Origin: Galaxea fascicularis
Taxonomy: Eukaryota > Cnidaria > Anthozoa > Scleractinia > Euphylliidae
Reading direction: 5' to 3'
Assembly: GCA_948470475.1 (NCBI GenBank)
Contig: OX419344.1
Span: 23,072,225 to 23,136,224, forward strand
DNA length: 64,000 bases
Shown here: piece after piece, positions 10,383 through 22,500 of the stretch
Layout of the letters: every line of letters begins with the position of its first letter
How positions within the stretch are numbered: the stretch's first letter is position 1
Position numbers and translations under genes: made by a program
The notes under the pieces: model-generated
The model's database searches: none
Told to the model about the DNA's origin: nothing
The model's input: only the letters and a program-made list of their open reading frames with translations

Positions 10383-13300
10383 TCATCTTGAAGTCAACAT
10401 GGCAGACGTGAAGATTTGCTGTAGGACGTGTGGAAGATGTTTGGTGTCCATACAAACGAAAGCCCTCCCTGATGGCAGCTTTTTTACTAACCTAAGAGAG
10501 AAAAAAATACTCGAGTTGATGGTGACAGCACCCAAAATAACAAAAAGGTAAAAGAATCAAAGAAACTGCACGGAGAGATGACGGTAACTGTGAATTTAAA
10601 TAAAACTGCGAATGTTACGAAACTTACAAACAATGGCACCAACACGCAGATAGCGTGAACGACAACTGTAAACTCCACAAAAAATGACCGAAACCATTCG
10701 TAAAATCCGTGAATGCATTCAATTCATGATATTCATTGAATTAAACCGGAATATGACGAAATAAAACTCTTCGTTACACACAAAATTAAGGTTTCACGAT
10801 TAAAGCTTGATTGTGCCATCAAAACTTCATTTTAAGGCATTTTCATTAATTGAATCAGATTACTTTACTAAAAGACCATGGGAGTTTGGAGAATGAGAGT
10901 TGGTGATGTACCATCAGTCAGTGAGAAAAGGTCACACAAGCCTATGCAGTTTCAGATAATTAATAAAAATGCCCGTATGTACTTGCCTGTCCGCTTGGTT
11001 GCCAAGCGAACCAATGAAGATAGCAAAGGCATTGACACGTGTGTCTGACGTCAGCACCTTCCCAAAGGCCTCTGCGGGTATCCCATATCGCTCAAGATTC
11101 GCATCACTCAGCACCACAACAAAATAGTCATCCGCTTCCTGTTCTGTTATCCGCTTAATCGCTAACTCCGTGGCCTCTAAAGTGTGATCACCACTCCAGC
11201 AGTACTGCGCATGCGCGTGCATCTGCTTCATGATATCAAGGCGCTCCTTGTTGTTTTTAGGTGATGCATCATGGGAGACGAAAGGGATTTCGGGAGAATC
11301 GCCTGAATGGCCAACGATATCGTACTAAAAATAAAGCAAATTCAATCAATCAGTCAATCTTTATTTCATCACATACATAGATGCTTACAATGGATAATAA
11401 TGAAAGAAGGAAGAAGTAGTGAGGAACCCTTAAGAAACCTCAAGACCTATGCTAAGAGGTCCCCTCGGAGATGTATCGAGACGTATTTTAAACATGCAGT
11501 GGCAAGACCATTAAGACTTATTTTTAACATGCAGTGGCAAGACTATAAAGACTTATTTTTAACATGCAGTGGCAAGACCATAAAGGCATTTAGATTGCAA
11601 GCAGGCCTTTATGTAGCAGTGTCTACACAACCAAGGTAACGCGAATTGAAATAAGTTTCTTCTGCTTGCCGCAATAGCGGGTCGTGTTTCCAAGTGCGAG
11701 TTAACGGATATTAAACTCTAGTAGGAGTTAGGAAGCGGTAACTCTTGGCACTTCATATAACTCCGCGTTTCCCAGACGGTACTGTGCGCATGCCTCAACA
11801 AGTTTGGCGTAACAAACCGGAGTGATCGCCAATATAAACAAGAGTTACTCTTTCGCCTATACGCTTTCGATTTTGCAGTTATTTAATTCTTGGTAGAAGG
11901 CCGAAAAGAATGAGTAATATGACAAAACAGATGAACTGTGGGAAAAACAGAGATTCTACAAAGGGCTATAAGACCTTTAAACCTTTAAAATGAAGTTAAA
12001 ACAAAACAGAACAAAACAAAACAAAACAACAGAAGAAAGCACCTTAATTTTGTTGTCATACTGGTGAAAAGCCTCCATCACAAGACAAGCTGCTTCCATC
12101 ACTCGACCCAGTCTTCCGTCTAAGCTGTTAAAGCGATACATGCTACCGCTGACATCAACCACAAACCGCAGGCGCTTCGGAAGACGCTGAGGAGTTCCGA
12201 GCTAAACAAAAAGATAATCATTAAAAAATGCAGTTGAAATAATGCCATGAAACTACGAATTCAATCTTAATTTATATGGCCCTTATCCTTTGAATACAAT
12301 GGTAACAACAATTCAAATGAAACGACCTTAAAATTCAAAGGGATAGTTAAGCCCCAGATGATCTTTTAATAAAGACAGATCTCTGAGACAGCCGAGTTAC
12401 ACCGTTAAACTGAATGACACCTTTATTTGTCGGTGAACTTTAACCTTATACGCAGCCTCGTTGTAAAAGCGAGACAAAAGAAAGATTCATCTGCAGTACC
12501 TCTGGGTCTTCTTCCCCTCGTTTCCTGTAAATCGCTCGTTCTCCTGTCAGTCCCTCGATCAACTTAGCATCGTCCAACTCGCCGGAGGTCTGGTTCCGAA
12601 GCCATACTCGTTCCTTTCCCCGCGCCTGCAAGCTGTCGAGTATGACGCGCAGGGATTGGACCTGACGGCGAACACGTGACGAGAAAGATTCATACATTTC
12701 GGCGTCGTATTCAGTCATCTGGATCTCACGCAACCTGACGTCAGAAAGAGAGAAATGAAAAGAAATTATAGAGCGAAAAATATGATTGAAAACACAGCGG
12801 GACGGTAAAACCAGAATAGCCACAAGCAGGAGCCCATAAATAGGAGCCTCCATATGCACTGTATCCTTGAGTCAACCTATGCGCGTATCTTTCTATTTTC
12901 AGAACTGCCTTTTCTGTAGAAGGCTCAATTTTACCGCGAAAATCTGTTTCCGATAAAGTCCGCACACAAGCATCCAAAATAAAATGGCGGCGAAAGGCGG
13001 GGAGCGCGTTGTCACGATCCTTCGCTTCTTTTTCCTTTCTGTTTAGTCCACGGGCTAATTTTTACAACCGAGAGAACCTGGTTCGTACAGAATAAGGTTA
13101 ATAGATAACTTGTATGGGCTCCTGATGGGCTCCTGCCACAAGCTAACGAGTGAAGTGTCAAGTATCCCTTCCTCAAGGATGTAAGCCTATCAATCTAGTC
13201 AGTGAGACTGGAAGAAACAACATTGGCGGCCAATTTTATCAATATAGGGGTAGAGAGGGTAGGGGGCGAATTTGAGAAAGACACTAACCTTTGTTTGAAG

Positions 13301-13500
13301 GCTCGCCGTCCCATTTCCCGTGCGGCACGTTTAACGTCTTCAGGTACCGCCTCTTTCTCTTCGTCAGGCAGTTGATGCACGTCATGCCCCGCGTCTTGGC
13401 GATACGGGCCCCCTTTGCCTCCAAGCCCCGCTGTATCCCGGCCGCCGGTACCCCCTGCCCAAGTGTTCCCTCCCACATGTGGGGCGTTGTTAGGGTCCAC
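10383..13500 (-). CDS. VWA8: VWA8 exons 35-39: glycine-rich linker and VWA domain
   Basis: Exon 35 opens with VDPNNAPHVGGNTWAGGTGG, a hallmark glycine-rich stretch of VWA8. Exon 36 is helical (REIQMTEYDAEMYESF). Exon 37 starts the VWA domain with VVDVSGSMYRFNSLDGRLGR; DVSGS is the metal-binding MIDAS motif near residue 1682. Exon 38 adds the other MIDAS pieces, SGDHTLE and VVVLSDANLERYG, and NAFAIFIGSLGNQ. Exon 39 encodes LPSGRAFVCMDTKHLPHVLQ and ends in AMLTSR then TGA at 10,383-10,385. The domain looks intact. Confidence 0.95.
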
Positions 13501-16500
13501 CTACAACACAGTGAACTTGTTAGCATGGTGATTCGCTGTGGTCACTTCATAAAATACCCCGTTCTTCAATTACTCAAGAAAGCAATTTTACTCAATCGAC
13601 GGAGCTAAATTTCCGCTTCCCAGAGAAGGGCACATAGCCTTGGTGTGGTAAGAGCTTTAAAATTAGACGAGTACATTTCCCATCTTTGGGTCCAAGGTGG
13701 CTGAACACATTCAGGGAACAAGGTAGCACACTTGACTCTGCAATACAGAACGCAAATGACATTTCTTTGGTCTAGAGTACGTTTAGAGTTACGAAGCCTC
13801 AGCCACAGACTACAGCCAACATTTCAAGAGGTGTCTTCAACAGATTTTTCCCTCTAAATTGGTCATTTACCTGATTTTAAGACCCAGTTCCTCAATTACA
13901 CGCCAGGAACGGCGAGAAGACTGGGACAAGTGAGGAAATGTGAGATAGTGTCTTGCAAACGATCCCACAATTCCTCTTTCGCGCCAGTTTCTTCAGAACT
14001 TCTGAAGTGGGGAATTGAGAAACTTTTGCTCTCTGGATCATGTACCTCGTTAATTACTATAATTTAATTGTAAAGCGCTATTGATCTGTCATTGTAAATA
14101 GTGCTCTATAAGAAATAAATTATTACTATTAAATTATTAATTATTATACCCATCAAGGGCTTGAAGTAAATGAGTCACACCTGGACAGATCCACCCCTCT
14201 TACCTTTCCGTGTTTTGGACTGGTGACATCTTCCCCACTTTCCCTCGAGTAATTTACCTAAAATGTGAAAGAGCGATTTTCAATCCCGTAAAACCACAAC
14301 CAAAGTAATTACACCAACCATTCAGGACAGACTCAAACAGAGCAATAAAACAAGTAGAATCGGAACAGGAGCCTATCACTAGGAGCGTACAACTGCCTTG
14401 TATTTCTGTCACGGCGTTTCACATACCGATCTATTTTTAGATTGAATTTACCGCGAATAAGGGACTCTCGCAGGAGCCCCAATGATCAATCACAAGTATT
14501 TCTTTTGATTTGATGCGGTATCACGTGTATCGGAACTGGGAAAAGACAGTCTAAAAATAAATCGGTCTGTAAAAGTGCCGTGGCATAGGCTTAGTATAGA
14601 CGTTGTATGCTCCTAGTGATGGGCTGCTGATTCGAAGCGACTGCATGTAGCCGGCGCCATGCGCGAAAATTTGCCGGTTTCTTATTGGTTGAGAAAGTAG
14701 CACGAGTTTTGCTAACCAATTACAAAGGGAAGTATGCTTTGTAATATGATTACTTTCCACTATAACGCGAAACCACTCTACGAGTGTGAAAAAAAGCAGA
14801 CAACACCGCGGCGAGTGAAATACGACCTTTTAATGACGGGGTACTCATTGTTTTATCTGCGCCAACAACGAACGGCCTTTCCTTCGAGAAAAGGTTTTAT
14901 CTGAAATAACACGTATCCGAATTTTTTGGTGTCGATAAGCGGCTTAGGGTGTTCAGTGGGCGATACTAGCCCGTTTTACAATTCAGTTGAACTATTTACC
15001 ATTTAGTATCTGATCCCACCTGTAACGGTCCTTGATAGTCCTCGCCAACAAGTCCTTTCCATTTCTCCAGTGAGTGCACAAGACTTGTTACCCCAGTCTC
15101 CCATAACCTCACGCGACCGGCCACATCGACGGTCACAATGCTTTCATATGTTGTTGGCGCCATCACCAGCGGTTTTCCCGCCAAACGCGCGTACAGCGAA
15201 AGGTCGTGGCGGCCTGGGAATGGGATGTAACGCAATGACCTAAGTGAACAAAAATAAGTGAAAAACTAAAAGTTGACAAAAAGAAGCGCGAATTCAGCCC
15301 CCTCAGTTATCCTTCCAAGGGATACAAGAAAGACAAAATGAAGTGATCATATGCATACTCTAACATAGTTCTCTTTTCCTAACTTTGCGTCTGTGGATGA
15401 AATCCTAAAGTGTGACCGGTCAAATAATAGCTACTGAGCAGTACTTTCTTATGATGCTAATTGTTCACCGATCTACCTATTCAAGATGACTTGCGAAAAT
15501 TGATCCAAACTGCTGACCTCCTTGAGAGGTAAATAGTCAAAGAACAAACATGATGCCATCTATAATATAATTACAATTATGATTACAACAAATTCATAAA
15601 AAATCGAACAAGTGTCTACCTTCTACCAACATCGGCAACCTCCAAGTATCCCAGTGGACTTTGCGGCCGAAATTGATGCGGATTTTCGTCCTCAGCCAGG
15701 TTGTTCCTTATTTGGTCCTCCTCCTTGGGTACAGTAGAGCCCGGGACTAGACGGACAACTTGAGCCGTAGTGGGTAGGCAGAGAGGAGGAACTGTGTCCT
15801 CGGTAATAAGTTTGTCCAGGGGAGAAGCTACTTTACCCTCTTAAGGTGAAATAAAAATGAAAAGACCTGATTATTTGATCAGTAGAGTGAAAAAAAAAGA
15901 AGTGGACATATCTGCTTCAATATTTATCTCTACGAGATTACAAGGTTTAAAAATTCTCTATGCAATTTACCCCCCCAACAACTAAACGTTCTTTTCCTGT
16001 TTGAGTGCACTAATTTTTTTCTTCATCTGTCTCGTTAATGGGGTGTCCTCTGTTTTACAATATCCAACAAAACAAACTCTGGAATTCATTTTGAACCTTT
16101 GAACGAGCCCAGAGGGGAATGTAAAGGCTGAAGCTACTCACATACCCAACACTTCGGTTTGAGTTTCAGTTCGTCTTTTAAAGGAATAGAAACTAACAGG
16201 AGACTTCTCAAGAAGTTTATCGGGTTGAGCTACAGCTATCGTTGCGTAATCCTCGGGGCCGACCAGTAATCGATTACTTCTTGATCGCTTCTCCTCTCCC
16301 ACGACCAAAGAAAGCGCCCCAGGGGGTAGGCTCCGAGTTGATATCGATTTCCAAACTTCGTTTTCCTCTCCGTTGCTCGTAATCGGATGTAAAACGCACG
16401 GGACGGGGGCTTCTGGATAAGGTTTGTTCAGTAAGTACTTCCGGTCAGTACCAGTCTCACAGACAAGCCAAAGGTCACGTGAGAAAGGGTGAAACTGTCC

Positions 16501-19500
16501 AATTATGAATGGCATAGTAATGTGTTGAGTTGTTCCTTCTGCTAAATCCACCACGTCCATTTTATTACTGTCTTCCTGGTAAATAATAATCCTATTTTCA
16601 TGTGCAAATTCTGAGCTCATAATAAACTTTCCCTTTTCCACTGAAAAATGACGCGTCAGTTTTTGCTTGGTGTTGTCAACCAATGACTTGAAATTTAAAT
16701 CCTGAAGCTCCTTTTTCGAAGGGTTCAAGAGATAAAGGGAGTTTGAGCCCTGTTCGTGAATAAGCACCTGGCCCTGAAGAGCACCTCCCAGAGCCGCCAT
16801 TTTGAGCTGAGGAATGGCATAATAGGACCTGGGAAACAGATCATACAGGTCCATACATGATACTGCATCCTGATTGGTCTGTTGTGAGTACAGCGATACA
16901 GGATTCAATGCCAGGATATGGATCCAGTCTCCCTTGTTATCTCCTAAAAACAATAAAAACCAACAAGTATTACTTAAAAGATGTTTTAACAAAATTGTTT
17001 TTAAATGAAGAATGATCGTCGCAGTTGTGATCGCAATTTTTTCAATTGCGTAAAGAAGCCTGAAAAAATTCAGGACTTCAACGGACCTTGAACCCGTGAC
17101 CTCGCGATTCCGGCGCGATGCTCTACCAACTCAGCTATGAAGCCACTGACGTTGGGAGCAGGTCAACTTTGGGTTCATGTGTTCCCGTGAAAGATATGTA
17201 AGTGGATGATGCATATGAAAGAAATCATATGTGAACTGCGGATATGAAATCAAATGAAGAATGATCGTCGCAGTTGTGATCGTAATTTTTGCAATTGCGT
17301 AAAGAAGCCTGAAAATTCATAAGAACATAAGAATCCAAAATTGACCTGCTCCCAACGTCAGTGTCTTCATAGCTCAGTTGGTAGAGCATCGCACCGGAAT
17401 CGCGAGGTCACGGGTTCAAGGTCCGTTGAAGTCCTGAATTTTTTTCAGGCTTCTTTACGCAATTGCAAAAATTGCGATCACAACTGCTACGATCATTCTT
17501 CATTTGATTTCATATCCGCAGTTCACATATGATTTCTTTCATATGCATCATCCAAAATTGTTTTTCCAGAAACTCTGTTTTTTTTCTAAGCTAAGTTTTT
17601 CACGTAGTTGTCAGCAGCGATTTGTCGAGGTTTTCTAATCTGAGGTACATAAAAACTTCTTACCAGGCCCAACAGCAGCACTCATTACCACTCCTCCCTC
17701 ATGCATGGGTAGATCCCAGTGCCCGACTTGTTCAGAAAAGCCGTAGGAACGATCGTTGAATCGTTCAGTTTCTCTGGATGTTACAGCGACAGTCATGGGA
17801 CCCTGACAGCAAATTAAAGTGTAGTGATAAATGGCAAAGACATCTACAAATATGCATGACACTTAAGCACTGTTATCAAGAACAACGAAACAGTCACCCT
17901 TATAAAGGCTCGCCTGTCATCCGAAATCAATCCGTCAAAACTCGTCCTCAGCACAATAGAATCCATTTCCTTGCAAAAGAACTAACGAAGGACCAACAAA
18001 TGTATTTTGGGGGTAATGAAGTACATACAAGTTATGCAATACTTATGGGTGGTACACATACTTGTTATGCAATGCTTTCGAGTGGTATCCATGGAATATA
18101 TCATTTGCATTTTCTTGGTATACACTCGAACCTTTAGGCGAGTTTGTATACAGAGAAAATACAATCGATAGGTGGAACACTCCATGGTATATCACGAGAA
18201 AGCTTTGCATAACTATTTTGACCATGCCATAGAAAATATATAGCCTATGCAATGAATGCCGTGCACGATGGGAAGGTTCGGTGGAATATCGACGAATATT
18301 CGACAACGGCTTTGCTACATTCTGATTGGCTGTATTTCCTAGGAATAGTGTAACGCAAAAGACATCTGACTACAAGAGGGACAAACCAAGTCTAGAGGGG
18401 TGTGGTTACGAAGAGTCACCTCCATAGAATTTAAATTAGTTTCCTCTTTGATGTTCTGTCGCATTTTCCACACGCTATTTATAACTAACCCGAATCTTAA
18501 GTCTTCTTTCCTCGACAGGGCAACTGATTCCTTCACTGAAGCCATTTTCGTCACCAGCGATTTGCCAGGTAGAAACCAGGGTTGGAGAAGGAAGAGGAAA
18601 CCTGGATAGGACAATAGATCAACCGTAAAGAAATCGACAAAGGAGTCGTGCACAACGCAAAGTTGGATTATTGGTTAAAATATAAGAAGCAACTTCCACT
18701 TCTTGCTGCTATTGCTGCAACAGAAGCGTCGCGCGACATGAGCCAGTTTTTCAGGTCAACTTGTGAGGCAATAAAATTGCGAGACATTTTGTCCCTGAGA
18801 GCAGTGGCTTTAGTTTCTTTACGTGAACTTAATTTTGGAAGTTTCCCCACGCAACCCGATTCTAAGCATTTCCTGTAATCACGAAATTAAGGATCCGACC
18901 TTAGAACCGAAAATGAGTTGTCTACACAAACGACATGAGCTTCTCAGCAATCCGGCATCATTTCCGCGATCAGCGTAGTTCGTTACATCTAATTAAACTA
19001 CTGAAACACTCGTCGAGTCTGTCCAGCAGAATATACCTCGCTTAGCCAGGGCTTAACTCCTTGACTCAGCAACAGTAAATATGATTCTAAATAAAGAAAC
19101 CCTCGACTATAACTATTCCAATCCTTAAGGTTGACCATTCAAGTGAGAGCCACTGAGCAATACTTCTTGTTCCTATCAAAGCGTACAAGTTGGTTCTAAG
19201 TTTTGAGTCTGTGGACGAAATCAGTGGGATCATTCAAGCGAAAGCTGCTGAGCTGTACTTTCATGTGGTGCTGTTTATCTTGCTGTACATAGGAGTTCTA
19301 CGTTTAGAATGATGGATGAAATTCTGAACAGTTACCATTCAAATGAAAGCTACTAAGCAGCACTGTCCTATGATATAACCCATCGAGTGTGTGTGACGTG
19401 AGTCTTTCCCTTGCACAACAAGATAAAACAAACGACTATACAAAACCCTTCCCGCAAACCCGCAACACACCAACAGACTAAGTAATGCTACAAATTTAAT

Positions 19501-22500
19501 AAATTTAAAATACATAGAAGATTATTAAACACAGAACTAACAACTCCTAACTTATAATTTAGATATAAAACTAAGCTAACTTAAAAGATAACACTAAATT
19601 AATTAATTACTTAACTCTTATATTTACAATTGGACAGTTTAGTTCAGTTCTTTGATAGTCCAGTAATTCCTTGTCCTTGATACTCTTCCAAAACAAACAA
19701 ACCGAAAACAACCTACGACCATCAACCTTCTCACAATCTTTCTTCACCTTTGGCGCCCTCCTTCTTTACCTTGCTCTATCTCTTAGCTTTCATCTTTCTT
19801 CTTCGTACTCGCTTTTTCCAACACCTTCGCGCTCGCCGCCGCCGACAAAGGGGTTTTGTCTGTGGGACACAGCTGGCTCCTACCAATGGCTCTTGGCAGT
19901 GTTTTCTTGAGCGTCGTGGCCTTCGACCTTTCAGTTCGCAAACTTTCCTTCTTCTTGCTTCTCTCCCACTTTCTTTCCTTCCAACTGACAACTGACTGAC
20001 TGACCACCTTCACCACGAAACTTACATTTTATACAGATGCATACTATTAGCAATTAACACTTTACATACATACGCGGTACCTTACAATCCTATGTTATTT
20101 TACACTCTTACGTCCTAAACACGATAACTTTACACTCCTATGATAACGCTTTACAAAATTTACAAGATATTAATTACAGACTTAAGTTACAATACATCTC
20201 TAATTACAAACCACACTACAACGCTGAATTAACACTAGATAATTAACGCTAGGACGATATGAAATACTGAAACCGAAAAACTAACAAAAAGCTAAATAAA
20301 GACATGACAAAAAAGACAAAAACAATGACGAAAAATGTAAATATTAGAAATTCCGTGACACCTTCCCCCCGAAGAAGTCTATTTTTGGGGTGGGCACACA
20401 AAAATAGAAATGGAAAAAATAATAGAGATGGGATGGGATGGGATGTACGAGCTCTAGCAAGTTTGTTAGGTTATTTATTCTTTGATTTAGCTCATCACAT
20501 CTGCTCTTATGTATCCGTGCTACTGTTGCTGCTTCAGCTGCAGCTTTGCTCTCACAAACGTGTTTAGTTTCTTCTATAGACTGTTGTCGACGCCTTTCCG
20601 CTTGTTTCCTTTCAATAGCCAAAGCTTCTCCTATGGCAATTTCCCTCTCCAACGCTGCTTCATTTCTGAGTTTCTTCGTGAGGTTTTCTGCGAGGTTTTT
20701 CATCTCTTCTTGCTTTACTCTCTCTGCCTCTTCAGCTGCTTTCTGTAGAGCAGCATGTTTTTCTTCCTGGAATTGCTCCCATTGCTTAAGGACGTTTTCT
20801 TTAGAAAGAGTTTGTCCAAAAGATGATCTGCCTAGTAGGCAATCTACGGGCAATTTATTTAGCACCCCAACCAACTCAACATGTTTTCCCTGTCCACTTT
20901 CAATTTCAACTTTGGCCAGGGGTACAATAAGGCGTTCACCCGTTGCTGTCAAGACTGACATTTCCTCCCCAGTTAAAGAACCATTTTTAACAAACTTCTC
21001 ATGCACCAGGGTTCTTGTGCAACCCGAATCAACAATCATTTCTGCTGATTTACCCTCAATTTTTCCTTGAACATTACATGATGGAAATTCTAGTTCGTGT
21101 GATTCTAAGGGAGTCATACATAGTAAGTACCCTTGTGCCGGCTTGTTATTGCCTTTACCACAATTAAAAGACATATGACCTGACTTCCCACATTTATAGC
21201 ATGTGACTGGCGACCTAAGATTCCTCCTACCAGGAGTAATACCGGGCTTTGTTTGCTCTCCTGAGACTTGTTCCTTAATAGGAGGCTCCCTTTTGTTTTG
21301 TGACTCTTTTTGAAAACTACCCCCCTTATTCTTACCAAAGGAAGCATACCTGCCTTCCACAAGGGGACCTTTTCGAGACTGAACGTGTAAATTTGCGAGA
21401 TTCCCGAGTTCTTCTGCTGTTCTAGGCTTTTGCTCTTTTAGCCACGCCCTAAGTTCTGGACTCACCGCGTCAAGAAGACGTTCCATCATAAACTGTTCTA
21501 ATATCTTCTCTACATCACCTGTAGCCTCAGCCACTGCCATCCATCGATTTAGATATCTTCTTGTCCTGTAACCCCACTGCACAAAATCCTCGTCCGGTTT
21601 CTTTTCTGAAGTTCTAAACCTATATCTGTAATGATCCGCTGTTAACTGGTAACCCTTAATGATAATTGATTTACTTTCTTCGTAACTTTGTGCCGCGGGA
21701 TCTGGAATTTCCAGATAAATGGACTTGGCCTTCTCAGTAAGTTTAGGAACTAAGTTACCAACCCATTCGTCTTCGGGTAATCCTTGAGCCTTGGCAGTCA
21801 TTTCAAAAATTCGAAAATAATCATCAATGTCCTCGCCCTCTCTCATCTCCCTTATTTTCATAAACTTAGGTTTTCTAACGCTGCTTTGTTGTCTACCAGC
21901 TTCTCTGACAGCAAACTCTTCCTTCTCAATCCTAAGCTTTCTAAGTCGCTCCTCCTCTCTAACTAACCTTTCTTCTTCCTCCCGTGCTTTCTGACTCTCG
22001 TATTCTCGTCTCTCTCTTTCAATTTGCCTTTCATATTCACGTTTCTCCCTTTCAGCCTCCCTTTCAGCCTCCCTTTCTTCCATCCTAATCTGTCTTTCCA
22101 TTTGTAACAGCTGTAACCGCTGGTCAAACGTTAGATTGCCCGCTCTCTCTTCGTCCACCGTTTCTTCAGAGATCGCCGTTTCTTCTGTATTAGCTTCTTC
22201 CTCGGACATTAATTTATCGTGCGTCCTCAGCTTACTTGCTAGAGTCTTAACCCCATCCTTTTGGGTAAAAAGAATAAACCTTTTCCTAGCTTCAGCCCTA
22301 AGCTCTTCTAAAGACCAAGATTTGTAATCAACGCTTTTATCAGCCATACTAATTCCTAATAATAATGTGTTGCGTCTTTGCGTCTGAGTAATGTACAGGG
22401 AAAGAGACCAAGGGAAAATTATCCTACTCCTGACACCAAAAATGTGACGTGAGTCTTTCCCTTGCACAACAAGATAAAACAAACGACTATACAAAACCCT

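Noticed and set aside
12983..13020. AAAATGGCGGC as a second YY1-type promoter on the plus strand
   Set aside because: A single motif in the VWA8 intron between exons 35 and 36, with a frame that stops after about 20 codons; not enough to call a gene.
18339..18653. 104-codon ORF MASVKESV... as a nested gene
   Set aside because: No splice sites, promoter or family resemblance that I can see; kept only as a note.
19671..20016. Overlapping ORFs in the LTRs (also at 22,722-23,067)
   Set aside because: They lie within the LTRs, on both strands at once, with low-complexity composition; they are shadows.
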